64,000 bases of DNA. It comes from Aestuariivirga litoralis. Its GTDB lineage: Bacteria; Pseudomonadota; Alphaproteobacteria; Rhizobiales; Aestuariivirgaceae. This document shows positions 8,500-17,338 of the stretch, piece after piece (the first letter of the stretch is position 1; each line of letters begins with the position of its first letter). Under the pieces are notes generated by a model. It was not told the origin of the DNA. It saw only the letters and a program-made list of their open reading frames with translations, and made no database searches. Made by a program: the position numbers and the translations under genes. Location: the NCBI RefSeq assembly GCF_003234965.1, contig NZ_QKVK01000009.1, positions 124,001 through 188,000 on the forward strand. Reading direction: 5' to 3'.

Positions 8500-9129
8500 A
8501 TGGATCTCTCGCTCCTCCTCGCCGGCATGGCCATCGGCCTGGCGGTGACGGCACCACTCGGGCCGGTCAACATCCTCGTCATCCGCAACGCCATCCGGCG
8601 CGGCTTTGGCGCGGCCTTCCTCGTCGGGCTTGGTGCGGTGGTGGCGGACGTCATCTACGCGACGGCGACGGCCTATGGCATCAGCTGGGTGTCACACCTG
8701 ATCGAGGCCTATGCGCGGCCGCTCCTCGTCATCGGCGGCCTGTTGCTGGTTGTCACCGGCGTGTGGCTGGCGCGCAAGCGGCTTGAGATTTCGGCGGTGG
8801 AGGCGGAGGAACCGCAGGCCGCGAAACACATTGGCAAGATGCTGGCAGCCTTCGGGCTCACCATCTCGAACCCGGGCGAATTCTTCGGCTTCATCGCCAT
8901 CTTCGGCACCATGAGCGGCGTGCTGCGCCTGCATGAAGGCTGGGCCCGCCCGCCCACGGTCATCGCCGGCGTCGCCATTGGCGGCATTCTGTGGTGGCTG
9001 TTGCTGAGCTATCTCGTGTCGCGGCTCAAGTCGCGCATCAGCGGCAGGGCGCTGGAGCGCGTCAACCGCTGGACCGGTGTGCTGATTGCGGCCTTCGGCT
9101 TCGCGCTGCTGCTGGAATCCCTCGCCTGA
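8500..9129 (+). CDS. LysE/RhtB-family exporter
   Basis: A 209-residue inner-membrane protein with about six hydrophobic segments. The N-terminal GLAVTAPLGPVNILVIRNAIRRGFGAAF motif region is characteristic of LysE-type amino acid and metabolite exporters, and NPGEFFGF matches the second conserved half. The substrate cannot be inferred. It follows acuI by only a few bases and is probably cotranscribed with it. Confidence 0.85.
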   Translation: MDLSLLLAGMAIGLAVTAPLGPVNILVIRNAIRRGFGAAFLVGLGAVVADVIYATATAYGISWVSHLIEAYARPLLVIGGLLLVVTGVWLARKRLEISAVEAEEPQAAKHIGKMLAAFGLTISNPGEFFGFIAIFGTMSGVLRLHEGWARPPTVIAGVAIGGILWWLLLSYLVSRLKSRISGRALERVNRWTGVLIAAFGFALLLESLA

Positions 9130-9131
9130 GC

Positions 9132-9401
9132 CTATTGCCTTGTGCTGATCAGCGAGAATTCGCCGCCGCGCACGCGCTCCGGCAGGCGCTGGCACATCAC
9201 GGCCACCGGCTCCTCGCCATAGGTGGAGATCAGTTCGGACAGGGCAGCGAAGATCGCGGCGGTGGCAATGCAGTCGCGGTCGACCCCCTCATAGGCAGCT
9301 TCCTCCCAGGCATCGAGCAGGAACTGCAGGGCCAGCTGCTTCTCGGTGGCAGCACCGGTGTCGCGTGGGCGGAGGGCGTTCTTCAACATTCTGTCCATCA
9401 T
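9132..9401 (-). CDS. Small conserved hypothetical protein
   Basis: An 89-residue, mainly helical protein with no domain I recognise. It starts MMDRMLKNALRP and contains AATEKQLALQFLLDAWEEA and a Cys pair (DRDCIA, VMCQRL). There is no signal peptide or membrane segment. It runs convergent to the LysE gene. A perfect TTAA-N7-TTAA box lies 66 bases upstream, which suggests cell-cycle control, but function is unknown. Confidence 0.6.
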   Translation of the reverse strand: MMDRMLKNALRPRDTGAATEKQLALQFLLDAWEEAAYEGVDRDCIATAAIFAALSELISTYGEEPVAVMCQRLPERVRGGEFSLISTRQ

Positions 9402-9466
9402 CTTGCGGTGTCATGCCGCTGTGTGTCCGGACCATAGCAAGCGCACCGCCGAGGGCCACCCGTTCC

Positions 9467-9481
9467 TTAAACGAGGGTTAA
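9467..9481. promoter_or_regulatory. CtrA-type box TTAA-N7-TTAA
   Basis: TTAAACGAGGGTTAA matches the alphaproteobacterial CtrA consensus exactly. It lies between the NUDIX stop and the 89-residue gene. Further TTAA pairs occur at 9499-9512 with N6 spacing. Confidence 0.45.
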
Positions 9482-9498
9482 CCCCGCGGACGTAAACC

Positions 9499-9927
9499 TT
9501 AATCGCCGTTAAGGATTTTGCGTGCGGCGGCAATGGCGGCGGCGATGTTGGGGGCGAGCGTGAAACCGTCCAGCCGGTCGGGCTCGGCCCAGGCCACGGT
9601 AGCCGCGTCACTCATCGCCACCGGCTCGCCGGGCCCCGCCACTCCGAGATAGGAGGCGATCACGTAATGCACGGTGAGAAGGCCGCTTGCGTCGTGGCGG
9701 ATCACGTCATAGAGGCCGAGAAGGCCGTTGAACGTCGCCGTCATGCCGGTCTCTTCCATGAGTTCGCGCGCGGCGGCTTCCTGCAGGGTCTCTCCCGGCT
9801 CCACATGGCCACCGGGAAAAGCCCACATGCCCCTCGGCGGCTTGGCGCGCTCGACCAGCAGCACCCTGCCATCGCGCCAGACCGCGGCCGAGACGCCGAG
9901 CTTCGGCCACTGTTGCTCACCCGCCAT
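9499..9927 (-). CDS. NUDIX hydrolase
   Basis: A 142-residue single-domain NUDIX protein. The Nudix box GHVEPGETLQEAAARELMEE is intact, including the metal-binding REXXEE. The preceding LLVERAKPPRGMWAFPGG is typical of MutT/ADP-ribose pyrophosphatase-like members. It hydrolyses a nucleoside diphosphate linked to some group; the substrate is not determined by the motif. It is divergent from the SRAP gene, with about 20 bases between their starts. Confidence 0.88.
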   Translation of the reverse strand: MAGEQQWPKLGVSAAVWRDGRVLLVERAKPPRGMWAFPGGHVEPGETLQEAAARELMEETGMTATFNGLLGLYDVIRHDASGLLTVHYVIASYLGVAGPGEPVAMSDAATVAWAEPDRLDGFTLAPNIAAAIAAARKILNGD

Positions 9928-9946
9928 TCGTGATTATCTCCGCCGC

Positions 9947-10609
9947 ATGTGCGGATTGTATAGCCTGGCGAAGAGCCCCCGGGAAACCAAAGCCTGGTTC
10001 AACTACCACGAAGACGAGGATTTCCCGCCGCGGGCCCATGTTGCGCCCGGCCAGCCCATCGGCGTGGTGCGGATGGACAGGGGCGCCCGCCACTTCGCGC
10101 TTGTGCGCTGGGGCTTCATCCCCTCCTGGGTGAAGGAGGTGAAGCCCGGCAAGCCGCTGATCAACGCGCGCGGCGAAACGGTGATGGAGAAGCCCTCCTT
10201 CCGGAACGCCATGCGCCGCCGCCGCTGCCTCGTGCCGGCCGACGGCTATTACGAATGGTCGGGGCCCGAGGGCCGCAAGGTGCCGTTTTACGTGCAGCGC
10301 CCGGACAAGGGCCTCTTCGCGCTGGCGGGGCTGTGGGAGCACTGGATGGGGGCCGACGGCTCCGAACTCGAAACCGCGACGCTGATGACCATCGCGCCAA
10401 ATGCCGAACTCGCCACCATCCATGACCGCATGCCGGTCATCATCGCGCCCGAGGATTACGAAGGCTGGCTGACCGGCGAGGCGGAGGATGCCGCGAAGCT
10501 GATCCGTCCTGCACCCAATGGCAGCTTCACCATGGAGCCCACGGCAATCGGCCGCGCGCCTGCTGCGAAGCCGCCGCCGAAGAGGCCGGACCAGATGAGC
10601 TTGTTCTGA
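9947..10609 (+). CDS. SRAP domain protein (YedK/HMCES family)
   Basis: SOS-response-associated peptidase family protein of 220 residues. The start MCGLYSL exposes Cys2 after Met removal; in characterised homologues Cys2 forms a thiazolidine crosslink with abasic sites in single-stranded DNA. The other conserved parts are present: WGFIPSWVK, NARGETVMEKPSFRNAMRRRRCLVPADGYYEW, and TIHDRMPVI with the active-site His. The ATG at 9947 is required by the Cys2 position, so the longer frame upstream is rejected. Confidence 0.93.
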   Translation: MCGLYSLAKSPRETKAWFNYHEDEDFPPRAHVAPGQPIGVVRMDRGARHFALVRWGFIPSWVKEVKPGKPLINARGETVMEKPSFRNAMRRRRCLVPADGYYEWSGPEGRKVPFYVQRPDKGLFALAGLWEHWMGADGSELETATLMTIAPNAELATIHDRMPVIIAPEDYEGWLTGEAEDAAKLIRPAPNGSFTMEPTAIGRAPAAKPPPKRPDQMSLF

Positions 10610-10688
10610 CGTCTGAGCCCGGGGCCCACTCACTCCTGCCCCTCCCCACAAGGGGGGGGTGGGGGCCGCGAGTCCGATGTGAACCTCC

Positions 10689-11099
10689 TCAGATCTTCCT
10701 TGCCATGCAGAGCACCGGGTTCACCTCATAGCCCAGCGCCTCGTAGAAGCCCTTCACCGCGGCATTCTCGGCGCGCACCAGCAGGTTCACCTTCCACACG
10801 CCGCGTTGCCCCAGCCATTCCTCGGCCGCACGCACGGCGGCCTTCCCATGGCCCTGGCGTTGCAGCGCGGGGTCGACGGCGACGTAGTAGAGCATGCCGC
10901 GGTGCCCATCATGCCCGGCCATCACGCTGGCGGCGATGCGCCCGTGGTGTTCCTGAACGAGCACCGTGGAGGTTGCCGACTCCCGGGCAAAGGCAATGTC
11001 CTTGTACGGATCATTCCAGGCCCGCGTCAGCCCGCAGGCCTGCCACAGGGCGACGACGGACTCGACATCGGCGTCGGCGATCTCGCGAAACCCCGTCAT
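10689..11099 (-). CDS. GNAT acetyltransferase (YpeA-like)
   Basis: A 136-residue GNAT-fold protein. The acetyl-CoA loop appears as VAVDPALQRQGHGKAAV, and the C-terminal NAAVKGFYEALGYE is typical of motif B. The N-terminal IADADVESVVALWQACGLTR resembles YpeA. Its substrate is unknown. It overlaps the upstream FAD oxidase gene by ATGA, so the two are probably cotranslated. Confidence 0.85.
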   Translation of the reverse strand: MTGFREIADADVESVVALWQACGLTRAWNDPYKDIAFARESATSTVLVQEHHGRIAASVMAGHDGHRGMLYYVAVDPALQRQGHGKAAVRAAEEWLGQRGVWKVNLLVRAENAAVKGFYEALGYEVNPVLCMARKI

Positions 11100-12490
11100 T
11101 CCGGCAGCACGCGGCCGGGATTCAGGATGTTGTTGGGGTCCAGCAAGCGCTTGAGGCCCCGCATCATGTCGAGTTCGACCGCCGACTTGATCTCAGGCAT
11201 GCGATAGGCCTTGAGCCGCCCGATGCCATGTTCGGCGCTGATCGAGCCGTTGAAGCGGCCCACCACCTCGAAGACCACGTCGTTCACCTCGTTCCACATG
11301 CCGAGGAAGGCCTCCTTGTCCATGCCGACAGGCTGCGAGATGTTGTAGTGGATGTTGCCGTCGCCGAGGTGCCCGAAGGAGACGAAGCGGCTGCCTGGAA
11401 GGAAGCGCGACACCGCCTCATCCGCCGCGGCGAGGAACTGCGGCACCTTCGACACCGGCACCGAGACGTCATGCTTGATCGAGCCGCCCTCCGACTTCTG
11501 CGATTCGGAGATCAGCTCGCGCGCCGCCCAGAAGGCAGAGCGCTGCGCATCGGACTGCGCGAGGGCCGCGTCGGTCACGAGGCCGCGCGCCATGGCCGAT
11601 TCGAAGATCGCCATCATGGCACCCGGCACGGGGTCGGCGAGTTCGGCCAGCACATACCAGGGCGAGGCCTCCGCCAGCGGGTGGCGCACGCCGGCATGCC
11701 GGATCGCGAACTGCAGCGCGATGTCGGCGATCAGCTCGAAGCCCACAACGCGGTTGCCGCTCAATTCCCTGGCGAGCGAGAGCAGGTCCACCGCGGCCTG
11801 CGGCGAGGGCACGGCGATGAAGGCCGTCTCCACGGTCCGGGGCTTCGGGAACAACTTCAGCACAGCGGCGGTGATGACGCCCAGCGTGCCCTCCGCGCCG
11901 ATGAACAGGTCGCGCAGGTCATAGCCGGTATTGTCCTTGCGCAGGCGCTTCAGCCCGTTCCACACGCGGCCATCGGCCAGCACCACCTCGAGCCCCAGGC
12001 ACAGGTCGCGGGTGTTGCCATAGGCGATGACGTTGAGGCCGCCGGCATTGGTCGAGAGATTGCCGCCGATGCGGCAGGAACCCTCGGAGGCGAGGCTCAG
12101 CGGGAAGAACCGGTCCACCGCATCGGCTGCCTCCTGCACGGATTTGAGAACCGCGCCGGCCTCGACGGTGATCGTATTGTCCGCCGCGTCGACATCGAGG
12201 ATGCGCGTCATGCGCTCGAGCGAGAGCACGACCTCGTTCCCGGCATCGGTGGGAATCTGCCCGCCGCAGAGCCCGGTATTGCCGGCCTGCGGCACGATGG
12301 GGGTGCGCGTCTCGTTGGCGATCGCCAGGATTCGGGAGACGTCCTCGGTCGAGCCCGGCCGCAGCACGAGGGGCGACCGGCCGGTCCAGATCTGCCGCCA
12401 CTCGCGCATGTAGCCGTCCATCCCGGCGGCATCGCGGATGGCGTGCTTCTCGCCCACCACGGCGGCGAGGCGGTTCAGCGCATCGCTCAT
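11096..12490 (-). CDS. FAD-linked oxidase, D-2-hydroxy acid dehydrogenase type (GlcD/D2HGDH-like)
   Basis: A 464-residue vanillyl-alcohol-oxidase-fold flavoprotein. The FAD domain shows PIVPQAGNTGLCGGQIP and ASEGSCRIGGNLSTNAGG; the C-terminal domain shows SFGHLGDGNIHYNI and ISAEHGIGRLK with metal/substrate His residues. This family includes D-2-hydroxyglutarate dehydrogenase, D-lactate dehydrogenase and GlcD. No glcE or glcF follows, which favours a single-subunit D-2-hydroxyglutarate dehydrogenase-like enzyme. It overlaps both neighbours (TsaC-type gene and GNAT gene) by four bases. Confidence 0.85.
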   Translation of the reverse strand: MSDALNRLAAVVGEKHAIRDAAGMDGYMREWRQIWTGRSPLVLRPGSTEDVSRILAIANETRTPIVPQAGNTGLCGGQIPTDAGNEVVLSLERMTRILDVDAADNTITVEAGAVLKSVQEAADAVDRFFPLSLASEGSCRIGGNLSTNAGGLNVIAYGNTRDLCLGLEVVLADGRVWNGLKRLRKDNTGYDLRDLFIGAEGTLGVITAAVLKLFPKPRTVETAFIAVPSPQAAVDLLSLARELSGNRVVGFELIADIALQFAIRHAGVRHPLAEASPWYVLAELADPVPGAMMAIFESAMARGLVTDAALAQSDAQRSAFWAARELISESQKSEGGSIKHDVSVPVSKVPQFLAAADEAVSRFLPGSRFVSFGHLGDGNIHYNISQPVGMDKEAFLGMWNEVNDVVFEVVGRFNGSISAEHGIGRLKAYRMPEIKSAVELDMMRGLKRLLDPNNILNPGRVLPE

Positions 12491-13422
12491 GCATTCCTCG
12501 GGGCGGCGGCACGCAACAGGCGGTCGTTGATCGCTTCGCCCAGCCCGTGATGAGGGATGGGGGCGACCGCGATGCGCGCGACGCCCGTGGCGTCGATTTC
12601 ATGGAGCAGGCGGAACAGGCTGGCGGCGGCCTCCACCAGGTCGCCCGTCGCGGAGAGGGTCCAGGTCCCGTGGGCGTGCAACGGGCCGAAGCCCAGATAG
12701 GCCTCGCCCGCGCGGGGCGCATCGGCATTGAGGCGGAGTTCGGCATGGGGCGCGTAGTGGCTCAGCAGCTGGCCCGGCGCGTGGGGACGTTCGGAGTGGG
12801 ACTCGACAGCAATGGCGTGGCCCAGCACCTTCTCGATCTCGGCACGCGGAATGCCGCCGTGGCGGAGCAGCTTGGGGCCGTCCGCGAGGACGCTGACGAC
12901 CGTCGACTCGACTCCCACCTTGCAGCGGCCGCCGTCCAGCACGGCAGCGACCTTGTCCTTCAGGTGGCGGCGGACATGGTCGGCGGTGGTCGGGCTGATC
13001 TTGCCGGAGGGATTGGCGCTGGGGGCCACCACCGGGCGGCCCGCAGCCTTCAGCAGCTCCAGCGCCACCGGGTGGGAGGGCACGCGGATGGCGATCGAGT
13101 CGAGGCCGGAACTGGCCAGCAGCGAGACCGGGCAATCGGGCGCGCGCGGCACCACGAGGCTCAAGGGCCCCGGCCAGAAGGCCCGGGCCAGCGCCCGGGC
13201 CTCCGCGCTGAAATCGCCCAGCGCGAAAGCCGCCTCGGCATCCGGCACATGCGCGATGAGCGGGTTGAAGGACGGCCGCCCCTTGGCGGCATAGACCCGC
13301 GCCACCGCCTCGCCATTGGTGGCATCGGCCCCCAGCCCATAGACGGTCTCGGTCGGGAAGGCCACGAGCCTCCCCTCGCGCAGGGCCTGTGCGGCGGCTT
13401 CGATGTCGGTGTGGGAGACCAT
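12487..13422 (-). CDS. L-threonylcarbamoyladenylate synthase (Sua5/YwlC type)
   Basis: This enzyme makes threonylcarbamoyl-AMP for t6A modification of tRNAs. The 311-residue length fits the two-domain Sua5 type: an N-terminal YrdC domain (GRLVAFPTETVYGLGADA, KGRPSFNPLIAHV, FWPGPLSLVV, APSANPSGKISPT) followed by a C-terminal Sua5 domain (APGQLLSHYAP). The ATG at 13422 is chosen because the longer frame runs into the divergent HDAC-like gene. It overlaps the downstream FAD oxidase start. Confidence 0.92.
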   Translation of the reverse strand: MVSHTDIEAAAQALREGRLVAFPTETVYGLGADATNGEAVARVYAAKGRPSFNPLIAHVPDAEAAFALGDFSAEARALARAFWPGPLSLVVPRAPDCPVSLLASSGLDSIAIRVPSHPVALELLKAAGRPVVAPSANPSGKISPTTADHVRRHLKDKVAAVLDGGRCKVGVESTVVSVLADGPKLLRHGGIPRAEIEKVLGHAIAVESHSERPHAPGQLLSHYAPHAELRLNADAPRAGEAYLGFGPLHAHGTWTLSATGDLVEAAASLFRLLHEIDATGVARIAVAPIPHHGLGEAINDRLLRAAAPRNA

Positions 13423-13468
13423 GCGGGCTCTATAGCAGTCCGCCGCGCAAGCGGCTAGAACGGGGGCC

Positions 13469-14449
13469 ATGACCACCCTGCTTTTCACGCATCCGTCTTC
13501 CCTCCGCCACGTGACGCCCAATGGCCACCCGGAACGGGTGGACCGCATCAAGGCGGTGAACCAGATCCTCGCCAACGACCACTTCAAGGACCTCCTCCGC
13601 CGCGAGGCGCCGCGGGGCCGCGACGAGGACATCCTGCACGCCCATGCCTATGAGCACCTGGAGCGCATCCGCGCCATGGCGCCCAGCGAGGGCATGGAAT
13701 ATCTCGACCCCGACACCGTGATGTCGGTTGGATCGCTGGAAGCGGCCCTGCGCGGCGTGGGGGCGGCCACCGCCGGGGTGGACGCGGTGTTCCAGGGCGA
13801 GGCCGACAACGTGTTCTGCGCGACGCGGCCCCCCGGCCACCATGCCGAGACGCGACGCGCCATGGGCTTCTGCCTGTTCAACCAGGCCGCCATCGCCGCG
13901 CATTATGCGCGGAACAAGTATGGCGCCGAGCGCGTGGCGGTGGTCGACTTCGACGTCCACCACGGCAATGGCACGCAGGACATTTTCTGGTCGGACGCCA
14001 ACCTGTTCTATGGCTCGACCCACCAGATGCCGCTCTACCCCGGCACGGGCGACGTGCAGGAGACAGGTGTGGGCAACATCTTCAACGCGCCGCTGCGTGC
14101 CGGTGATGGCGGCGAGCAGTTCCGTGAGGCGATGGGCTCGGTGATCCTGCCGGCCCTCGACACCTTCGCGCCCGACCTCGTCATCGTCTCCGCCGGTTTC
14201 GATGCGCATCACCGTGATCCGCTCGGCAGCCTGAAGCTGACGGAAGAGGATTTCGCCTGGGCCACGCTGAAGCTGATGGAGGCGGCGGAGGTCCATTGCG
14301 GCGGCCGCCTCGTCTCGGTGCTCGAAGGCGGCTACGACCTGCAGGGGCTGAGCGCTTCCGTCGGCATCCACGTGCAGGCGCTGATGCGCGGCAGCGCGGG
14401 GATGATCGAGGAACCCGAATTCGAGGACGACGACGAGGACGATATCTGA
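13469..14449 (+). CDS. Histone deacetylase superfamily protein (AcuC/class II HDAC-like)
   Basis: Zinc-dependent deacetylase of 326 residues. The catalytic motifs are complete: RPPGHHAE (His dyad), [13 protein letters not shown] (zinc ligands Asp and His) and [14 protein letters not shown] (third ligand). Bacterial homologues act on acetylated small molecules such as polyamines or on acetyl-lysine. An acidic tail ([13 protein letters not shown]) closes the protein. Its stop overlaps the xseB start by one base, an order familiar from Rhizobiales. Confidence 0.9.
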   Translation: MTTLLFTHPSSLRHVTPNGHPERVDRIKAVNQILANDHFKDLLRREAPRGRDEDILHAHAYEHLERIRAMAPSEGMEYLDPDTVMSVGSLEAALRGVGAATAGVDAVFQGEADNVFCATRPPGHHAETRRAMGFCLFNQAAIAAHYARNKYGAERVAVVDFDVHHGNGTQDIFWSDANLFYGSTHQMPLYPGTGDVQETGVGNIFNAPLRAGDGGEQFREAMGSVILPALDTFAPDLVIVSAGFDAHHRDPLGSLKLTEEDFAWATLKLMEAAEVHCGGRLVSVLEGGYDLQGLSASVGIHVQALMRGSAGMIEEPEFEDDDEDDI

Positions 14450-14694
14450 TGACCGAACACGCCGACATCGCCAGCCTGCCCTTCGAGAAGGCGCTTGCGG
14501 AACTGGAGCAGATCGTGACCAGGCTCGAATCCGGCAAGGTGGACCTCGAACAGTCGATCGCCATCTATGAGCGCGGCGAGGCGCTGAAGAAGCACTGCGA
14601 GAAGCTGCTGAAGGATGCCGAGGCCCGCATCGAGAAGATCACGCTGAAGCCCGACGGCACGCCGTCCGGCAGCGAACCCCTGGATGTCGACTAG
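14449..14694 (+). CDS. xseB: Exodeoxyribonuclease VII small subunit
   Basis: An 81-residue helical protein with the XseB pattern: [20 protein letters not shown], then [22 protein letters not shown]. It pairs with XseA to degrade single-stranded DNA. The ATG at 14449 overlaps the stop of the HDAC-like gene. It overlaps tlyA by 11 bases. xseA is not in this window. Confidence 0.93.
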   Translation: MTEHADIASLPFEKALAELEQIVTRLESGKVDLEQSIAIYERGEALKKHCEKLLKDAEARIEKITLKPDGTPSGSEPLDVD

Positions 14695-15412
14695 GCAGCG
14701 GCTCGACGAGGCCCTCGTCGCCCGCGGGCTCTATCCCTCGCGGTCCCGTGCGCGGGATGCGGTGCTGCGCGGCACGGTGAGGATCGATGGTGAGGCGGCA
14801 TCCAAGCCCTCGCAGATCGTCGGTGCCAATAACGTCCTGACCATCGCGGATGAGGCACAAGGCTATGTCTCCCGCGCAGCGCTGAAGCTGAAGCACGGGC
14901 TGGCGCAATTCGGGATTTCGGCTGTGGGCAAGAACGCCCTCGATATCGGTGCCTCGACCGGCGGCTTCACGCAGGTGCTGCTCGAGGAGGGCGCCACGCA
15001 TGTAACGGCGATCGACGTGGGGCATGGGCAGATGAAGGTCCATGACCGCCGCGTGACGCTGATCGAGGGGCTCAACGCGCGTGATCTGTCCACGGAGCAT
15101 CTTGACCGGCCCATTCAGCTGGTCGTCTGCGATGTGAGTTTCATCTCGCTGAAGCTGGCGCTGCCCGCGGCGCTGGAACTGGCGGAGGAGGGCGCGTTGC
15201 TGGTGGCGCTGATCAAGCCGCAGTTCGAGGCAGGGCGGGATGCGATCGGCAAGGGCGGGATCGTGGCCGACCCCGCGGTGCATGACCGGGTGTGCTATGA
15301 GGTGATTGCGTTCCTGCGGGCGCAGGGCTGGCGGGTGCTGGGGTTGACGGCATCACCGGTCGAGGGCGGGGATGGGAACCGCGAGTTCCTGGTGGCGGCG
15401 GGGAAGGGGTGA
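14684..15412 (+). CDS. tlyA: TlyA family rRNA 2'-O-methyltransferase
   Basis: A 242-residue protein: an N-terminal S4 RNA-binding domain (residues 4-65, [20 protein letters not shown]) followed by an FtsJ-like SAM methyltransferase ([31 protein letters not shown]). TlyA-type enzymes methylate cytidine ribose in 16S and 23S rRNA in characterised species; the haemolysin name is historical. In many Rhizobiales dxs lies between xseB and tlyA; here the two overlap and dxs is absent. Confidence 0.9.
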   Translation: MSTRQRLDEALVARGLYPSRSRARDAVLRGTVRIDGEAASKPSQIVGANNVLTIADEAQGYVSRAALKLKHGLAQFGISAVGKNALDIGASTGGFTQVLLEEGATHVTAIDVGHGQMKVHDRRVTLIEGLNARDLSTEHLDRPIQLVVCDVSFISLKLALPAALELAEEGALLVALIKPQFEAGRDAIGKGGIVADPAVHDRVCYEVIAFLRAQGWRVLGLTASPVEGGDGNREFLVAAGKG

Positions 15413-15436
15413 TTTTTCGTCCTCCACGACCAGGTC

Positions 15437-15516
15437 TCATCACACCCGGGCTCGTCCCGGGTGTCCTTTCTGGGTGGCCGCGGAGAGGATGCCCGGGACA
15501 GGCCCGGGCATGATGA
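15437..15516. repeat. Dual-hairpin REP-like element, copy B
   Basis: First hairpin ACACCCGGG-CTCGT-CCCGGGTGT, second ATGCCCGGG-ACAGG-CCCGGGCAT, with GGTGGCCGCGGAGAGGAT between. It lies between the convergent tlyA and aroC genes. Stem bases differ from copies A and C in matched pairs. Confidence 0.87.
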
Positions 15517-15542
15517 ATATGAGGGTGTCTCAGAGAGCGTCG

Positions 15543-15619
15543 AAGTCAAGAAAGAATTTAATCCTTGACTTTAATTCCTATATGTGCTACATGCAGGAGC
15601 ACTGAACGTGCTTCCTGCT
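15543..15619. other. AT-rich segment with two adjacent hairpins, no recognised gene
   Basis: Arms AAGTCAAG / CTTGACTT (15543-15550 and 15564-15571) with a 13-base loop are followed by GCAGGAGCAC-TGAAC-GTGCTTCCTGC (15593-15618, one bulge). The segment is markedly AT-richer than its surroundings. It could be a small RNA, a terminator or a decayed mobile element. Confidence 0.4.
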
Positions 15620-15637
15620 GATTGACATTGTGAAGAA

Positions 15638-16723
15638 CTACCCGACCTGGCCCCTGTGGCGCAGGAAGTGATCGGCCAGCACGATGGCCATCATTGCTTC
15701 CCCCACCGGCACGGCGCGGATTCCGACGCAGGGGTCGTGGCGGCCCTTGGTCATCACGTCGACGTCTTCGCCTTGCGCCGAGATGCTGCGCTTCGAGGTG
15801 AGGATCGAGGAGGTGGGCTTGATGGCGAAGCGCACCACCACGTCCTGGCCGGTGGAGATGCCGCCCAATATGCCGCCCGCATTGTTGGAGAGGAATTCAG
15901 GCTTTCCCCGCCGCATGCGGATTTCGTCGGCGTTCTCCTCGCCCGACAGCGCCGCGGATTCGAAGCCCGCCCCGATCTCCACGCCCTTCACGGCATTGAT
16001 GCTCATCATGGCCGAGGCGAGGTCCTGGTCGAGCTTGCCGTAGAGCGGTGCTCCCCAGCCCGCCGGGACGCCGCTTGCCGTCACCTCGATCACGGCTCCG
16101 ATCGAGGAGCCGGACTTGCGGACGCCGTCGAGATAATCCTCGAAGAACTTCGCTGCCCTGGCATCGGGCGTGAAGAAGGGATTGCGGTCGACCTCCGCCC
16201 AGTCCCAGTTCGTCCGGTCGATCTTGTGCGGGCCCATCTGTACCAGCGCGCCCCTGATGGTCACGCCGGGGATGATCTTGCGCGCAACCGCACCGGCCGC
16301 CACGCGGGCCGCCGTCTCGCGCGCCGAGGAGCGGCCGCCGCCCTTGTAGTCGCGGATGCCGTATTTCGCCTGGTAGGTGAAGTCGGCATGGCCGGGGCGG
16401 AACTTGTCGCGGATCTCGGCATAGTCCTTGGAGCGCTGGTCGACGTTCTCGATCATCAGCATGATCGGCGTGCCGGTGGTGACGGGGCCGCCGGTGCGGT
16501 CATCCTCGAAGACGCCGGAAAGGATCTTCACCTGGTCCGGCTCCTGGCGCTGGGTGGTGAAGCGCGACTGGCCGGGGCGGCGCTTGTCGAGGAATACCTG
16601 GATGTCGTCGGCCGTCAGCGGGATATTCGGCGGGCAGCCATCGACGATGCAGCCAAGGGCGGGCCCATGGCTTTCGCCGAAGGTGGTGACGCGGAAGAGA
16701 TGGCCGAAGGAATTGTGCGACAT
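15638..16723 (-). CDS. aroC: Chorismate synthase
   Basis: Last enzyme of the shikimate pathway, converting EPSP to chorismate with reduced FMN. At 361 residues it has usual length. The signatures are [18 protein letters not shown] (N-terminal), [29 protein letters not shown] and KGRHDPC. It starts nine bases after the histidine phosphatase stop in the order fabI-phosphatase-aroC, a conserved alphaproteobacterial arrangement. Confidence 0.97.
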   Translation of the reverse strand: MSHNSFGHLFRVTTFGESHGPALGCIVDGCPPNIPLTADDIQVFLDKRRPGQSRFTTQRQEPDQVKILSGVFEDDRTGGPVTTGTPIMLMIENVDQRSKDYAEIRDKFRPGHADFTYQAKYGIRDYKGGGRSSARETAARVAAGAVARKIIPGVTIRGALVQMGPHKIDRTNWDWAEVDRNPFFTPDARAAKFFEDYLDGVRKSGSSIGAVIEVTASGVPAGWGAPLYGKLDQDLASAMMSINAVKGVEIGAGFESAALSGEENADEIRMRRGKPEFLSNNAGGILGGISTGQDVVVRFAIKPTSSILTSKRSISAQGEDVDVMTKGRHDPCVGIRAVPVGEAMMAIVLADHFLRHRGQVG

Positions 16724-16732
16724 AGGCTTTAC

Positions 16733-17338
16733 CTAGGCCGCATCGGCGGTCGCGTCAAACCACTCGGCCTTGCCATTGCCGAGCTTGCAATAGAAGCCCT
16801 GGCGCATGGCCAGTTCCACGAGGTCGCGCCGCGGCAGGCCGGCGATCTCGGCAATGAGGCAGCGGCCGATGGCGCCATGGGCCACGACCACGGTCGGGCG
16901 GTCCAGCGTGTCGAGCCAGCGGTTGATGCGGGCGTGGCCGTCCTCATAGCTTTCCCCCTCGTCGGGACGCCAGAAATAGCGGTCCTCCGGGTGCGGCGGA
17001 TAGACGGGCGAGGCTTTCAGCTCCCAGAAGGGCCTGCCTTCCCAGACGCCGAAGCCGAGCTCCGTGACGGCTGGCTCGATGGCAATCTGTTCGGGTTCGA
17101 GCGCCAGCGCCTCGGCGATGTAGCCCATGGTCTGGCGGGCGCGCTTCAAGGGCGAGACGACGAAGTTGAAGTCCGGATGGAACTCGCGCACCTTGCGCAG
17201 GGCCTCGCCGACGGCGCGGGCCTGGGCATGGCCCTTCTGGTTCAGCTCGATGTCGGTCCAGCCCTGGATCAGGCCCTGGACGTTCCAGTCCGTCTCGCCG
17301 TGGCGGACGAAATAGATTGGCGGGCGCTGCTTATTCAC
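16733..17338 (-). CDS. Histidine phosphatase (phosphoglycerate mutase superfamily)
   Basis: A 201-residue protein with the superfamily RHG motif (IYFVRHGETDWN, catalytic His) near the N-terminus, SPLKRARQT for phosphate binding, and the second catalytic His in VVVAHGAIGR. The Glu of ELGFGVWEGRP fits the acid. Whether it acts as phosphoglycerate mutase or as a broad phosphatase cannot be decided. It overlaps fabI by eight bases. Confidence 0.87.
   Translation of the reverse strand: MNKQRPPIYFVRHGETDWNVQGLIQGWTDIELNQKGHAQARAVGEALRKVREFHPDFNFVVSPLKRARQTMGYIAEALALEPEQIAIEPAVTELGFGVWEGRPFWELKASPVYPPHPEDRYFWRPDEGESYEDGHARINRWLDTLDRPTVVVAHGAIGRCLIAEIAGLPRRDLVELAMRQGFYCKLGNGKAEWFDATADAA

Noticed and set aside
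10638-10670. C-rich/G-rich inverted stretch (CCCCTCCCC ... GGGGGGGGTGGGGG) between SRAP and GNAT genes
   Set aside because: Imperfect, loop-poor pairing with no T tract; may be simple sequence or a weak convergent-end structure, not called as a terminator.
10679-12550. A 623-codon plus-strand frame opposite the FAD oxidase
   Set aside because: Composition of an antisense frame; the FAD-oxidase motifs are on the minus strand.
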